64,000 nucleotides of DNA, taken from the NCBI GenBank assembly GCA_004135705.1, contig CM014272.1, positions 70,025,084-70,089,083 of the forward strand. Direction: 5' to 3'. The position numbers and the translations under genes are program-made. Below are positions 10,985 to 22,244 of the stretch, piece by piece (the stretch's first letter is position 1; every line of letters starts with the position of its first letter). Under the pieces are notes generated by a model. The model was not told where the DNA came from and searched no databases. It was given only the letters and a program-made list of their open reading frames with translations. Origin of the DNA: Alloteropsis semialata. Its lineage: Eukaryota; Streptophyta; Magnoliopsida; Poales; Poaceae.

Positions 10985-12837
10985 TATCAAAGTACAAATC
11001 ATGAGAGGGTCCGTTACGCTCGACGGAGTGTTCGACCTCAAATGATCCGAGTACTAAAATATCGAGGTGCCATCATGAGAGGGTTCATTGCGCTTGGCGA
11101 AGTGTTCGACCTCGAGTGATCAAAGTACTCATCAATAATCAGCAGTACTGCCACAAGAGTGCCTATAATACATGCCCAGTATTTGATCTCAAGTGTAAAA
11201 AGTACTCATTCTATTTTCAACGAACCCGAGTATAAGGCTCGGGGGCTTTTCCAAACCTGTTGCCCCGAACATGATGGTTGGGGAGCTACAGATTCACAAC
11301 GCTTTTTAGTCGTTTCTGCAGCTTTAACTATCATATTTGCGAGTCAATTTATTATTTGCAGATTACCTGTTACTAGCAATCAGATCGCGTTTGTCACGCT
11401 CAACACTACTTCGATCAACATGTCTGACATATCAGATAAGTTATTTCAAGTTTTATTTCCTGCAATACTTGCTCTACTCTCTATTTGATATCAACGTCCA
11501 AATAGAGAGTCGGGGGCTACCACTTGCAAACTTCTTTTTTACTTTTGCTCTACTCTCTAATTAGTTACCTTTTAACCAAATAGAGAGTCGGGGGCTACTA
11601 CAATACTCATATCATATCACCAAATGTTGCTGATTCAAAGCAAAACTAGCTATTTATCATGTGCACTTGTTTCAAGGGACTAACGCATGGAAGACTGCCT
11701 GAGTCTCATCTGCTAACGCCCCAAATAAACACTGTGTACTACCAAAATAGCCTGAACAAGCTGAAGGACACTTCATTTGGTTATAATGATCTATTTCCAT
11801 TCTCTGCAACATTCAATTTTTACTATGTTATTTTCTTCTTATAATTTCTACTAATTATTTTGTTTTGAGAATTTGAAACAGAATATATTCAGAGGCTCCA
11901 TCATCCACCTGAATTTGCATTCGGGGGCTCCGTCGTTGATCCACCCGAACACACATTCGGGGTTTTGACGCCAACTTCGCCATCTACTAGCATGGTTCTA
12001 CAACAAACAGAGCGTGTTTTTCTGAAAATCCTTAGCGATTCTGGATGTTCAAAGTCTATGCGCGGAATATACAGTACGACGGACCGCTTGAGTCCCGAAT
12101 GCTAAAAATTCCCTAAAGTGACATAAACATTCTAGATAGCCAAAGGTAAATGCAGAAAGCCACCACAGCGTTTATACGCACAGCATATCAATGTGCTTAT
12201 TGCTAACAAATCCGACAGCTTAATATATTGGGGCATGTTCGGGAAGGTCAAAACCAGGATAAGCAGAGCGTTCGGTCATTGGAGGTCTAATAGCCCCGAT
12301 TACCAAACATCGGACTCTCAACTCCTGAAATTCAAATTCCCGAATACCGATATCCCAAGCAATGTTAGCACTGCTGGAAGAAGAGCTCGGGGGCTGATAG
12401 CCAATTCCCGACCAAAAAATACTCAGTCGCAAAGTATCCAATTGCAAGATACCCGATCATGAGTAAAGTCGATGAAAGAATTTCTCATATTCAAAGGACT
12501 AGATTGCGAGCATCCGATCTCAAAGTGCCCGATCACAAAGTTCTTGAAATGCTAAACTTCAACTGAATAAGTCTCAACGACTACAAAATGCCCGATCATA
12601 GATTCTTAATATCTAAAGATCTCGAGGCATCTGACACCACGACCCTGTTTATGGCACTTGATTACTTTCGAGCTTATCATCCAGATGCAGGTTATTTTGC
12701 TAGGGATCTCAGTCTTTTCAAATTCTCGGCAAAAGCATCTATGAATATTCTAAATATCATGCGAATGCCCGAAGAATAAAAAGACCCGATGAACGAAAAC
12801 AACAACCTTTTCTGGACAAGATAAGCTCGGGGGCTAC
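10985..12837 (+). mobile_element. LTR retrotransposon internal remnant, no coding potential
   Basis: The block lacks gag, protease, reverse transcriptase or integrase in any frame. It repeatedly contains the purine-rich phrase CGGGGGCT (near 11510, 11591, 11925, 12390 and 12826), typical of the 3' internal region of grass Gypsy-type elements next to the polypurine tract. The last copy, AAGCTCGGGGGCTAC, directly precedes the LTR at 12838 and is the likely polypurine tract. A tandem pair (about 11001-11056 and 11073-11130, each with CATGAGAGGGT and GTGTTCGACCTC) lies near its left end. Superfamily assignment is inferred. Confidence 0.55.
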
Positions 12838-13215
12838 TGTTGTGGCCATAATACCAGGGTACCCGACTACGAGGATTACCGACCACCGACTCCAGACGAG
12901 AGACTCCGAGCAGGACACGGCGGCCTATTCAAGGAAGGAAAGCCCGAAGACAGGAGATAGAGTCCTAATAGGTTTAGGTCTGTTTTGTCTTGTAATGCAA
13001 GTCTCCCCGGACATAAATAGTGGGGGTCCTGTACGTAGGGGGTATCCAATCCAACACCCGATACTCCATACACCATATTGTACTCTTTGTACTCGCCGAA
13101 ATAATACAAGAAGCAACTGGACGTAGGGTTTTTACTCGATCTCGAGGGCCCGAACCAGTATAAAAATCCCTTGTCTCTGTTTATCTCTATTCGTCTACTA
13201 TGATCGTTCTTTGCA
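12838..13215 (+). mobile_element. 3' LTR (378 bp, TG...CA)
   Basis: The LTR starts TGTTGTGGCC right after the polypurine tract and ends ...TTCTTTGCA, obeying the TG...CA rule. Its 3' half has the usual grass LTR layout with the word GAGGGCCCGAACCAGTAT and a downstream T/C-rich stretch. Only one complete LTR is present; a partial inverted copy is at about 10733-10940. Confidence 0.6.
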
Positions 13216-13257
13216 GGAAGCAGGGTGCCCTAAGAACCAAATATCTACCGAATATAA

Positions 13258-13994
13258 CTTCGACGGTATCCATAAAAATTTGGTTAGTTCAGTGGACCGA
13301 ATAGACTGGACCGAAATAGTTGATCTATTCGGGTTCAGTTTCTATTATTTTTTTAAAAAAAACTTTGGTCCTTATTTTTTAAAACCCGAAATTCGTGAGA
13401 ACCGAATACACCAGACCGAAATGACCGAATACACCGAACGCCTGCTCTTATCTGCTTGAGCCTATCTCTCTGTCTCGCAGCATATATACAGTCGGCGGCG
13501 CAACAGTGCTATCGCCTCTCTCCCTCGTGGCGCGCCCGTCCCTCCCAGAGAAATCTCGCCGGTCTGCCACCCGCCTCTCCTTCCTCGGCGTCGGCACCTT
13601 CGAGCCCTCTCTGGGATTTCCCTCGCACCACAATAGCTTCTGGAGCTCTGCCTCTTCCTCTCGCAACAGCTTCTGGTGGTATGTGTAGCCCCAGGCCAAG
13701 GAGAAATTGTATGTCATGCGCTTCGCAAATGAATCTTGCCTTCCTACGTTTGTTTGGTTCCTGTTCCTCCATCCGTGATGGATTTTATTGCTGGTTTGCA
13801 AGTTAGTTCCTTCCCATCTCAATTTTTTTTGAAGGGGCTAACCTGCCTCAAATCTGACACCAGGTCTTAATTTGTTTTGAGATCAAGTTTATCCCCCTTG
13901 TTAATCTGTGAAATCAAGTTTCTTCCCATGTGTTGTATAATCCTTTGTTTCTTTTACTTTGCGGTTGCAACACAGATGAATGAGCTCTTGTGGA
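13258..13994. other. No recognised gene; small GC-rich block at 13490-13700
   Basis: CCGAATAGACTGG/ACCGAAAT words (13290-13440) mirror those left of the LTR remnant. A GC-rich block follows, open in several frames on both strands, with no known domain. It could be captured host sequence (an old 5' UTR or exon) inside the outer hAT-like element. Confidence 0.35.
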
Positions 13995-14151
13995 AACAGA
14001 GATCTTGCTTGTGCCTTGAGCTCGCGAGCCAAAACGAGCTGGCTCGAGCTCTCGCCGAGCCGAGCTGTTAGCTCGTTTGGATAACGAGACGAGCCGAGCC
14101 GAGCTAGCTCGTTAGCGTAATGAACCAGAGCTAGCTTGACATCCAGCCCTA

Positions 14152-14540
14152 CACGTATCTATCCTATATATACTCTATATACGGAGGGCCAAGATTTGGG
14201 CGGTTTGCGTGGGCTAAGAACTGTTTATGTGGGTCCACGACACTTTGCGTTGAAAAAAAAAACTCGCGTGCAGTCAGGCTGCAAAGCTCCGACCGTGCAG
14301 CCCTGTCGTCCATGCTCGCCGCGTGGGCACCGGCACGATCGGACACTCGCGGCACCAGCTCCCACGCGCGTCTCAACCTGGCTTGTTCGGCTCGTTGCTG
14401 GAGAGTGGGGACCCTCGTTCAACTCGGTTTTGGCTGGAAGGCTCCCTCGGCTCATTCTTTTCCCCAGTCCGCCGCCGCGCGCATTGGGTCCGCTGCTACC
14501 TCCCTCGTCCACTGTTGTTAGGGTCCTGTTTAGTTCGTGA
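14152..14540. other. No recognised gene
   Basis: The flank right of the outer hAT-like element. The block at 14300-14510 is moderately GC-rich and open in several frames, but shows no family resemblance. Confidence 0.4.
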
Positions 14541-14755
14541 AACTTTAAAAACTAGTTTATAAATTTGCAACTTTAGAACTAAACACCCTCTTCAACTAGT
14601 TTGCAAAGTTGCAAAAGTAACACATTGAAAAACGTGCCCCCTCTCTCGCGACACGCTTTTCAATGCAATTTTGCAACTTTGGAACTAAACACCCCCTTCA
14701 ACTAGTTTGCAAACTTTTGCAAACTTTTGCAAACTAGTTTCCAAAGTTTCACGAA
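14541..14755. mobile_element. MITE or foldback element (TTCGTGAAACTTT ends)
   Basis: The left end TTCGTGAAACTTTAAAAACTA is the reverse complement, with small differences, of the right end AAACTAGTTTCCAAAGTTTC followed by ACGAAGG. Internal words (CAACTAGTTTGCAAA, GAACTAAACACCC) also pair across the element, so the whole 215 bp folds back on itself. No coding capacity. I do not assign a superfamily. Confidence 0.6.
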
Positions 14756-15479
14756 GGTCACCGCTACTGATTATCAGTGCAAAACTTTGTGGCACCCGCA
14801 AATTCTTTATTTGTCTAGTTTATGGTTGACAATTGAGGAGGAGTGAGTAGTGACATGAGCTCACTTATTCACTCGATGGCGGTAGCTTTGGTCTCCCAGG
14901 ACTAATCCTCTTCAAGTGTCAGACAGGAGAACAGGATGCACGATTAACACAGCTCGATGGGCAATTGTGCCCACCAATTCTCCGATGCTTACAGATTACA
15001 GAGATGTTTTGTATGAAAATATCAGAAATTCACCCTGTTATTTTGGTGCCTTGGTGAATGTTTAGTCTGGCTATTGGGTGATCTTTCCAAAGACATGAGA
15101 CCATGAATGGTTGTTTTTATATGTCTTTTACACATAATAAGTGGCTGTCACGTACTAAAACGGAACTTTAGTATCTATAAAATTACGTAACTGCAGTATG
15201 TGTCACGAAGGCATGCAAGCATATATTCATATATAGATTTGGCCGTGGGTCTAGCGTGAGAGGTAACATAGGCCTAAATTGGATAAGATTTTTTTGTTTT
15301 TGTCCTTTATAATATAGACTAGCATAAACGCACGTGCGACACGCACGTGTTTATGGAATGCACATATTGGGTGTCAAACTCTAAACTCACCCTCATCCAC
15401 ACGTTTATCGACAGCGAGCTAGTAGATGATTCTATGGAGAATGCACATAGAGGATTCTACAAGTTTTATTTTGGTAATT
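14756..15479. other. No gene seen
   Basis: AT-rich DNA without a supported reading frame. A palindromic GCACGTGCGACACGCACGTG phrase sits at about 15332-15352, near a CTAG (15317-15320). Similar phrases mark Helitron-type termini in grasses; too little to call. Confidence 0.4.
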
Positions 15480-16178
15480 TCTCCATCCAAGGTTGTTTAC
15501 AAAATTTAAATTTCAAATTTGTGAACATTCAAACTTAGTTTTCGTTGATAAGATGATTTCAAATGAAAAAGTTGTCAACTAAAAAGTTTCATAACTTATT
15601 GTGATCCACAACTCTCATTTTGACTGTTTTTTCATCCGAGGTCGTTTGAAAAAACTCAAATGTCAAATTTTAAGAACTACAAACGTACTTTTCGTGGTCA
15701 AAATTAATTCAAATTAAAAAGAGTTCAACTATAAAGTTGTATAACTTCTGAAGATCTACAACTTTTATATATGTCATTTGTTCATCCGATATAGTGGTAG
15801 TAACATTGTTCACAAATCTTATATAACTCTCTTCTAGTTTCAGGAAACTATACGAGAGATATAAATTTTGTGAACAACATTACTATCGTTTTGTCGAATG
15901 AAGAAATGACCAAACTAAAAGTTGTACATCTTGAGAAGTTATACAACTTTGTAGTTCAAAACTTTTTAATTTGAATTGATTTACTACTTCAAAATATGTT
16001 TTGAATTTATCTTTGCCAAGTGTTTTTTAAAAAACACTCGGCAAACCCATTTTTGCCGAGTGTTTTTTTGCCGAGTGTTTTTTAAAATGTACTCGGCAAA
16101 CAAGTTGTTTACCGAGTGCCCGAAAAAAATCCTCGGCAAACAACTTAACACTCGGCAAACTTGGGATTTCCCGTAATG
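15480..16178. mobile_element. CACTA-type transposon right-end remnant
   Basis: The segment from about 16014 to 16165 holds six or more copies of TTTGCCGAGTG or its complement CACTCGGCAAA, the subterminal repeat of a common grass CACTA family. It closes with GGGATTTCCCGTAATG; the canonical end would be CCCGTAGTG, so one terminal base differs. Upstream, 15540-15980 shows AAAAGTTGT.AACTA and AGATCTACAACTTTT words in both orientations, typical of the internal flank. No left CACTA end and no TNP2-like transposase are in the window. Confidence 0.6.
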
Positions 16179-16388
16179 TTGCGACTAATTCTATTTTAGC
16201 AAAACCTGCATAAATATACAATAGTATCTTGCTTATAAGTCTCAGACTCTCAGCATAGGACATAACTATACATTATTCATGCATGTCTACTCACAGATCA
16301 GACTATATCGTCGATCCGCAAGGACAAGTATACGTCACCACGCAGAAGTTTTTTATACTGCCTTAATTAGTATTACGGTGCCAATCAA

Positions 16389-16537
16389 TCACACTGTTGC
16401 TTCGCCGGTCGGCACCATGGCGTAGTTACCTTGGGCCGTTACCTCCTTGCTCTCCATGGCATGGTGGTAGTACACCATCACTGCAGCCAAGTAGAAGAGC
16501 TCCACCAAGGCTGAGCAGGTCCTGCCGAAGCTGCAAG
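16389..16537 (-). pseudogene. Unrecognised C-terminal coding remnant with a membrane-like segment
   Basis: On the minus strand a frame not starting with ATG reads FGRTCSALVELFYLAAVMVY and continues about 28 residues (HHAMESKEVTAQGNYAMVP within it) to a TGA at 16389-16391. The hydrophobic ELFYLAAVMVYY stretch looks like a membrane helix close to a C-terminus. A CTTGCAG acceptor-like site lies at its upstream border. I do not recognise the family. No upstream exon was found in the next kilobase, so a truncated gene copy is the likeliest reading. Confidence 0.3.
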
Positions 16538-16680
16538 TGGGCTACCTGTTGGTGTCGATCGAAAAATACTTGGAAAATTATGCGCCGGTGTAGGCCAATT
16601 GAGGAGTCAATGAAGACTTTGAAAAATAATTACGCGTGTTTATTTGTCCGGACACTGGCCGGAACATATCATTAGTAGCC

Positions 16681-18192
16681 GGATATACAAATGTTAGAAA
16701 ATAATGGCATATTTGTCACAACCACGTCGGCGATCCAATGGAGTTCCAAAGGCGTGTTCTAACTAAAGTTGGGCGCGCTAACACCACGCCCGCACAGTAA
16801 ATTAAAGTGTGGGGAAACATCATTACTTAACTATACACAATCGCTTGTTTCAAAAAAAAAAAAAACTCAATGGCCTTCAACTTGTATAGAACATTAGCCC
16901 TCACCATGCATATATGGCTACGAAAGCCATATACACATCCACCGAATCTTTCAGGAAAAAGAATATTCATAACTGTGATTTACTGATGATTTCTTGACTA
17001 AGTACCGCATTACTTAGTCTCGTATACGTTTTTAGCCCAAAATAAAATAGGGCGCTGTAATTATCTCGTCTCCGTCTAGGGCTTGTTTAACCTGGAGCAT
17101 GGAAAATGTACAAAAGGTTAGATACTGCACTGCCCTTTTTCACAAAAGAAAAATCAAAGCATGTGTAGCTTCGAAGGACATGAATTAGAACTAAATTTAG
17201 TCACATATAACAATTTTTAACTAACAAACAAATAGCTAACACTGGCAATTATGGTTGTCAATTTGAAGGGACATAGAAGACTAAATTAAGCTCAATATGA
17301 GTCAAATATTGCGGCAAAGGATGTACCATGTAAGCAATTCAGAGAGAAGGGAAAGGAAAAGTGCATGTCTGGCAATGGTGAAGGGTGTACCTTTACTATC
17401 ACTCCACATCTTTGTTTCTACTGAACAGGAACATGAAAAGCTATCTTATATGCCGATTTGATTGGACCTGCTCACCTACAGATCAATTTGAACAAATCAG
17501 ATACCATCATTGAAGTATTAGTATTGGGAGAAAGGTTACAGTATAGCAGCAAGACATTAAAAGCTGTGCTAAAATCTACAAAATATTTTTGCCATCTGGT
17601 AACAAATAAACAAAACAGATATCAAGAAAAAAAAATTATGAGTTGTTCCCAAAAAAAACTGTAGTGCAGAATAACACATGAAATCTATACGACCCACTCG
17701 ACCAACTGGGATTAGCAAATTCTAGAATGGAATTAAGAAGATTCACAAAAGGTGTCACCATCATTAGCTAAAAGAGGAACAATGGTAAGGCATTCACAAG
17801 AGGCGGCAATATATGTTAGGCTGGTGCATTTAGAAGTAGCATGCGAGGAGGCTGGGAAGCCATGAGACTGCCTTCGATAATCGTAATCAAAGCATGTATA
17901 TGCAAAAAGAACAAAGGAGATTGCCTGGCAAATAGACGTTATAGAGCTTCAGAAATCAGCTACAAAGCTATTTTTTATTCTTACAAAGCTGTTTATTTGC
18001 TAGCACAAGGCAACCATTCTGTAATTTTGAAAGCGAAGACACACAGTTAGAAGCAGATAATCAAAACAGTACTTATGGCCAAGCATAAAGGTAGGAGCAG
18101 ATCATCAAAACAATACTTATGGCCAAGCATCATGAAAAGAAAGAAAGAAAGAAAGATGTCTATTCTCTGCATTATACCTCCAGCAGTCCATA
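16681..18192. other. No gene seen
   Basis: AT-rich intergenic DNA with poly-A runs (16853-16864, 17629-17635) and no open frame of known type. Confidence 0.5.
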
Positions 18193-18391
18193 GGCGTGTT
18201 TGTTTCCACTTCTCTCAATCATGCTTAGATTCTAAAATAAGCGGAAATTTTCTCGATTCTCGATTATTGTAGTTCAAATCTCTAAAATGGATTATCAGAG
18301 AATCAAGAATAAGCAAAAATAATCAAGGTGTTTGGTGGGATTCTCGCTTATTTTCACTGATAAGCTGATTATAAGCGAAAACAAACACGCC
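18193..18391. mobile_element. MITE with GGCGTGTTTGTTT inverted ends
   Basis: The left end GGCGTGTTTGTTTCC pairs with the right end AAAACAAACACGCC. Inner words (GATTATCAGAGAATCAAG and GATTCTCGCTTATTTTC) extend the fold. CATA stands on both sides (18189-18192 and 18392-18395), the most that could be a target duplication. Length 199 bp, no coding capacity. Confidence 0.65.
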
Positions 18392-19558
18392 CATAGTGGA
18401 GAAAATTAATCCAGCAGACCTTTCATATATAATTGAACAAATAATGATGAGTCACTGTTTTTGAAAGCAGGGGATGGAGCATTAACCATGGAATTATTAA
18501 AACTGTGAGGCACACCATCAATAGTCTAACACTTATATATGTTTACCGCACCCATACAATACAGTCCAACAATAATTGTTCAGTTTTTGTCTTGAGCAAT
18601 ATACCTGTTTTGTACACCGGCATTTTCGGAGATGAAACTTAAATTGCCAGTAGAGCTACCCACCTACCCTGAAAAGGGAGACCACATGCAAGAGGAAAGA
18701 TTCAGAATAAGGCCACATGCATTTTATGAAGACAGATGCAGAACATTTAAACATCATTCCACATTGCTGAAATGAACTCCTTAGCCGAGAGAGTGAAATA
18801 GATGCATTCAATTACCTAGTAGTAAAGGATTAAAACAACTCTTACAAAATTGATTCCATGAGTCAGAGTTTATTGAAGAAATTCCCCAATTCCAAATGGA
18901 TATCCAGTCGACACAATCCAATACATGCGTGTCTGCAGGGGCTAATTGGGGCACCATCATAGGAGCCCTAGGTGCAAACTTGCAATTATGTTTTCCATCA
19001 CGCATTATGACCTTTCATCAATCACCATGAGAATGATCTTTCCATAATGAAAATGCAGTTCATGATGGTTGGATATTACTTTGCTGTCCTCAGAACACTA
19101 ACTATAATAAAAACACTATTACTAATTCTTTTTTCCAAGAAGGAAACATGACCCATAGAAGTTAATGAATTAAACTGTTGATCTACGAAATACCTCTAAG
19201 AAAATAAATGCCTAGTAAATATTGATAAGACCTTTGTACATTATGCAAACCTTGATGAGCTACATAGTGTAGCAAACAAAGATTAACCTGGCTCTCATAA
19301 TTGACCACCTACCACATAAAGAAAGATGTAACATATTTTTGGCTGACAAACGTTCTGTAATGAAGTCAGAGCCATTTCTTTGACCGCTTTGCAACCACAA
19401 AAATCTCCATTGAGCAGTTACCATGGGCATACAACACAAGAATTAAAGTAATGACCTATCTTATCTCAGATTAATTGAAAAGCCAATTATCTAGCTCAAA
19501 TTAAACATATACATAGAGGGATCTTTAACTTCGATTTTTTAGTTACACAACAGATTGT
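18392..19558. other. No gene seen
   Basis: AT-rich intergenic DNA; no frame or element end I can support. Confidence 0.5.
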
Positions 19559-19681
19559 TCAATCATGGCATCCACCAAACTTCTCACAATGCTGAAGACT
19601 GGCAGGAGACGACAATGGAAAATAAAAAAAGTGTATGCAGGAGCTTGGTATTTCTGGCAAATTCATGAGCAGCAAGTGTAC

Positions 19682-20038
19682 CTTGCAGATGGCCATGAAG
19701 TCGTGGTCGCTCTCACGGTCGCCGAGTCCGACGTCGGGCATGTCCCCGGCGGCGAAGAGCCTCTGGACGACCTCCCACTTCCTGTCCCCGACGAGCACGG
19801 CCTTGATCCTAGCCGTGAAGCGCTTGCCCCCGGTGCACGTCTCGAGCTCGGTGCCGGTGACCTCGGCGTCGAGGAACTCGCGCACGAACTCGCCGACCAT
19901 GACGGCGGGGGACGCGGTGACGACGACCCTGCGTTCCGCGCAGGCGCGGAACACGGCCCAGGTGTCGGCGCGCACGCCCGCAGCGTAGTGCCTGGGGAGC
20001 ACGCCGCGGGCAACGGCCTCGACGTCGCGCGCGCGGGC
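19682..20038 (-). pseudogene. Fragment of a plant sn-glycerol-3-phosphate acyltransferase (GPAT), exon 1 end
   Basis: Plant GPATs make lysophosphatidic acid for cutin or suberin and carry a HAD-like phosphatase-type domain before the acyltransferase domain. This fragment of about 119 residues matches the HAD-like part: landmarks RDVEAVARGVLPRHY, RRVVVTASPAVMVGEFVREF, TGTELET and DVGLGDRESDHDFM. It ends with ICK, where AAG is followed by GTACAC, a splice-donor-like junction at the place where I expect the exon 1 border in this family. The acyltransferase domain and the N-terminus are absent; homology stops near 20038 at a join with unrelated GC-rich DNA. Retention of an exon-intron border argues for a DNA-level copy rather than a retrocopy. 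An ATG at 20230 keeps the fragment open, but the predicted start region is unrelated to GPAT. Confidence 0.8.
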
Positions 20039-20238
20039 CTCGAGCTCCGGCTCCCGATCGGATAGGCGACCGGGTGGTTCTTCTGACGACCTCGCCCGCA
20101 GCCGAGACGGCGCTGAGCAGAGCTGGGCCGCGGATGACGGCGCGCGACCGGAGGTCTCGAGGAAGGCGGTGGAGGGCGGGGAGGGGAAGCGGCTGCGGCG
20201 GCGAGGAGGAGGAAAGGGCGAACCATGCACGGGAGCCC

Positions 20239-22240
20239 TAGGCGTGGACGGAACCTAAAGAGGCCAATTTGGTCACCGGACACGGCTCGCACAACACCAG
20301 ATGGGCCGGCAGCCCAGCAACGAAAATCGCCCTCCTCCGCGCCCGCACAGTAGCAACGAGCCTCCCTGCCCCGGGATATCATCGGGGATAGGGATCTTAG
20401 TATTTCAAAACTTACTTGTAATAGTAGAGTCAGTCAAACAAGACTCTGTAGCACAGCGCAATAACCCAAATTGACCCTACCACCAGATGGTGATCTTGTC
20501 AACCGAAATCCTTCTCCACCACCTTGTTCTTTTCTTCTTTGCTGCAGAACAACCGTTCATACTGGCTCTTAACTCTCAAATCTACCAGTTTTAGATCCGA
20601 TAATAATTTAATTACATAGATACCTATGAGTACTCATGCTCACTAGTATATGTGCGGCTCTGTGGAATATTGTTTTTAGGTACATGGTTCATGGTTGCAC
20701 ACAGCAAACCTAGCAAGTCGATCAGGTACGTGTGTGTGTGGTTTACATGCTTCAAACCCATTGACCTTTCTCGTGTTGTACGATACCTTCTTACTTCTCA
20801 AGAGTACTTCATTATTGCTGGTAGCAACTGGGAATTTTGTTCCTTTTTTTACCCTTTGTTGATAGACTTGGTCAAATATTTTGACATCTAAATGACTTTA
20901 TAAAAATATCAACTAGAAATTCATATATTTTTCTAAAACCTACAATTTTTCCATTTTCATAGAGTCTCAATCTGACTATATTGGATGTTATGATTTTTTT
21001 AAAAAATAACTAAAATTCACATTACAAAGTTACATATCATAATAGGAACCAACGTATCCCCAACAATTACCTAGGGATACAAGTGGATAATAATTATATT
21101 GAACATGGTTCATGAGTCGGAGCGCTCATGTCTCATTCGTACATGTTCCAATTTTACTAGAATGGATGAACCATCGGGATGAATGTTTTGCATAATGCTT
21201 TTCCTTAGCTTGATATATCTTTACTTAGTTCAAGTCAGACTTGAATGGCAAGGTGATGCCAGGTACTCTTCTACCTGGACCAAAAGAAACAAAAACAAAA
21301 AAAGAGAGTAAAATGAATCCAAATGATAAGAAATACACTAAATACTAAAGAAATCATCATGATAAGTAGTTGCACAAAAGTCACCATCATATCAAGTTTT
21401 GCCTCTATCATGTGACCCCAGCTAGTTCCAGCAGCACCCCACTTGTGCTAGAGAAGAACCAAACCACCGGCTGAAGTTGCATGATGCCGCCAGGGCTACT
21501 TGGCTAGGACGACCAAACGTAGATCTTAGAGGCCCTGCTACCATCTCAAATTGGCCACCCGTGGCTGCAAAGAGCTCGGCACCCAAAATCATCCCAACCA
21601 ATTTGTTGGTACAACTCACTACGTCGTACTAGATTCAACGCCACCTACTATGTCCCAGCACAGATTAATTTGGTCAAGGAGCAAGTGGATCTGGCTACTA
21701 CGGTAAGAAACTACCCAAGAGTGGGAGCCCCTCCACCATGCCACGAGTAAAATAATTTTTTATTAAAACATAATAGAATATAGCACTTAATCGTATGAAC
21801 ACAGGAATAGTAAAGACGGAGCTAAAAACATGAAAGATAATAGCTTTTAAAAAGTCATAAGGGCTTGAATGTAATAAATACTAAAGTTCAGTGTCTAATA
21901 GGAAAATTTAAAAAGTCGGGACTGCTGGTTGATTGATATAAAGTAAAGGGGCTTCTATGGAATTTCTGTGTGATGTGGTGCTGACCTACCGACCGGTCGA
22001 TTTGTTCGCGGTTGCTGATTTTGCGATGTCTATGTCGGTTTTGAGGGTTTCGCCTGGTTCGTGTTTAGCGAACTGTTTCAGTTGGTTTTCTTCGGTTCTA
22101 TGCCGTTTAGATGATGGACGGTTAAAACATTCCTCGGCTTTGAAATAGATAAACATAAAAATATTTTTCAAGAGTTATTTATCAAGTGGTTATTGGAGGG
22201 TTTTAGTTGAAAAATGTTATTTCACAGGGACCTGTTTTTC
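20239..22240. other. No gene seen
   Basis: Mixed intergenic DNA. The block at 20040-20380 is GC-rich and open in several frames by composition. From 20400 on it is AT-rich with no supported reading frame. Confidence 0.45.
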
Positions 22241-22244
22241 CCTT

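Larger units (their letters stand above)
10707..13257. repeat. Large inverted repeat (arms ~235 bp) built from an LTR end
   Basis: The left arm (10707-10940) is the reverse complement of the right arm (about 13025-13257), with only scattered differences. Matching words include GGTTCGGGCCCTCGAGATCG on the left and its complement on the right, and TTGGTTCTTAGGGCACCCTG at the outer ends. The arms comprise the 3' half of the LTR plus about 40 bp beyond it. A normal LTR retrotransposon has direct, not inverted, LTRs, so this is a rearranged structure. Confidence 0.8.
2133..14151. mobile_element. Outer hAT-like element, split by later insertions
   Basis: The left end starts TAGGGCTG at 2133 and the right end closes with CAGCCCTA at 14151. 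Inside each end is an array of GAGCCGAGC / CGAGCTCG motifs (2150-2280 and 13995-14130), the right array being the reverse complement of the left in layout. The 8 bases outside are TACGTATT on the left and CACGTATC on the right (6 of 8 equal), as expected for an old hAT 8-bp target duplication. No hAT transposase is visible, so it is non-autonomous or was hollowed out. The 12 kb between the ends is mostly later insertions (a MULE and LTR-type DNA). Family assignment rests on ends and target size only. Confidence 0.5.

Noticed and set aside
19559..20230. A functional 223-residue acyltransferase
   Set aside because: Only the HAD-like part of GPAT is present; the acyltransferase domain with its catalytic motifs is missing and the N-terminus is unrelated.
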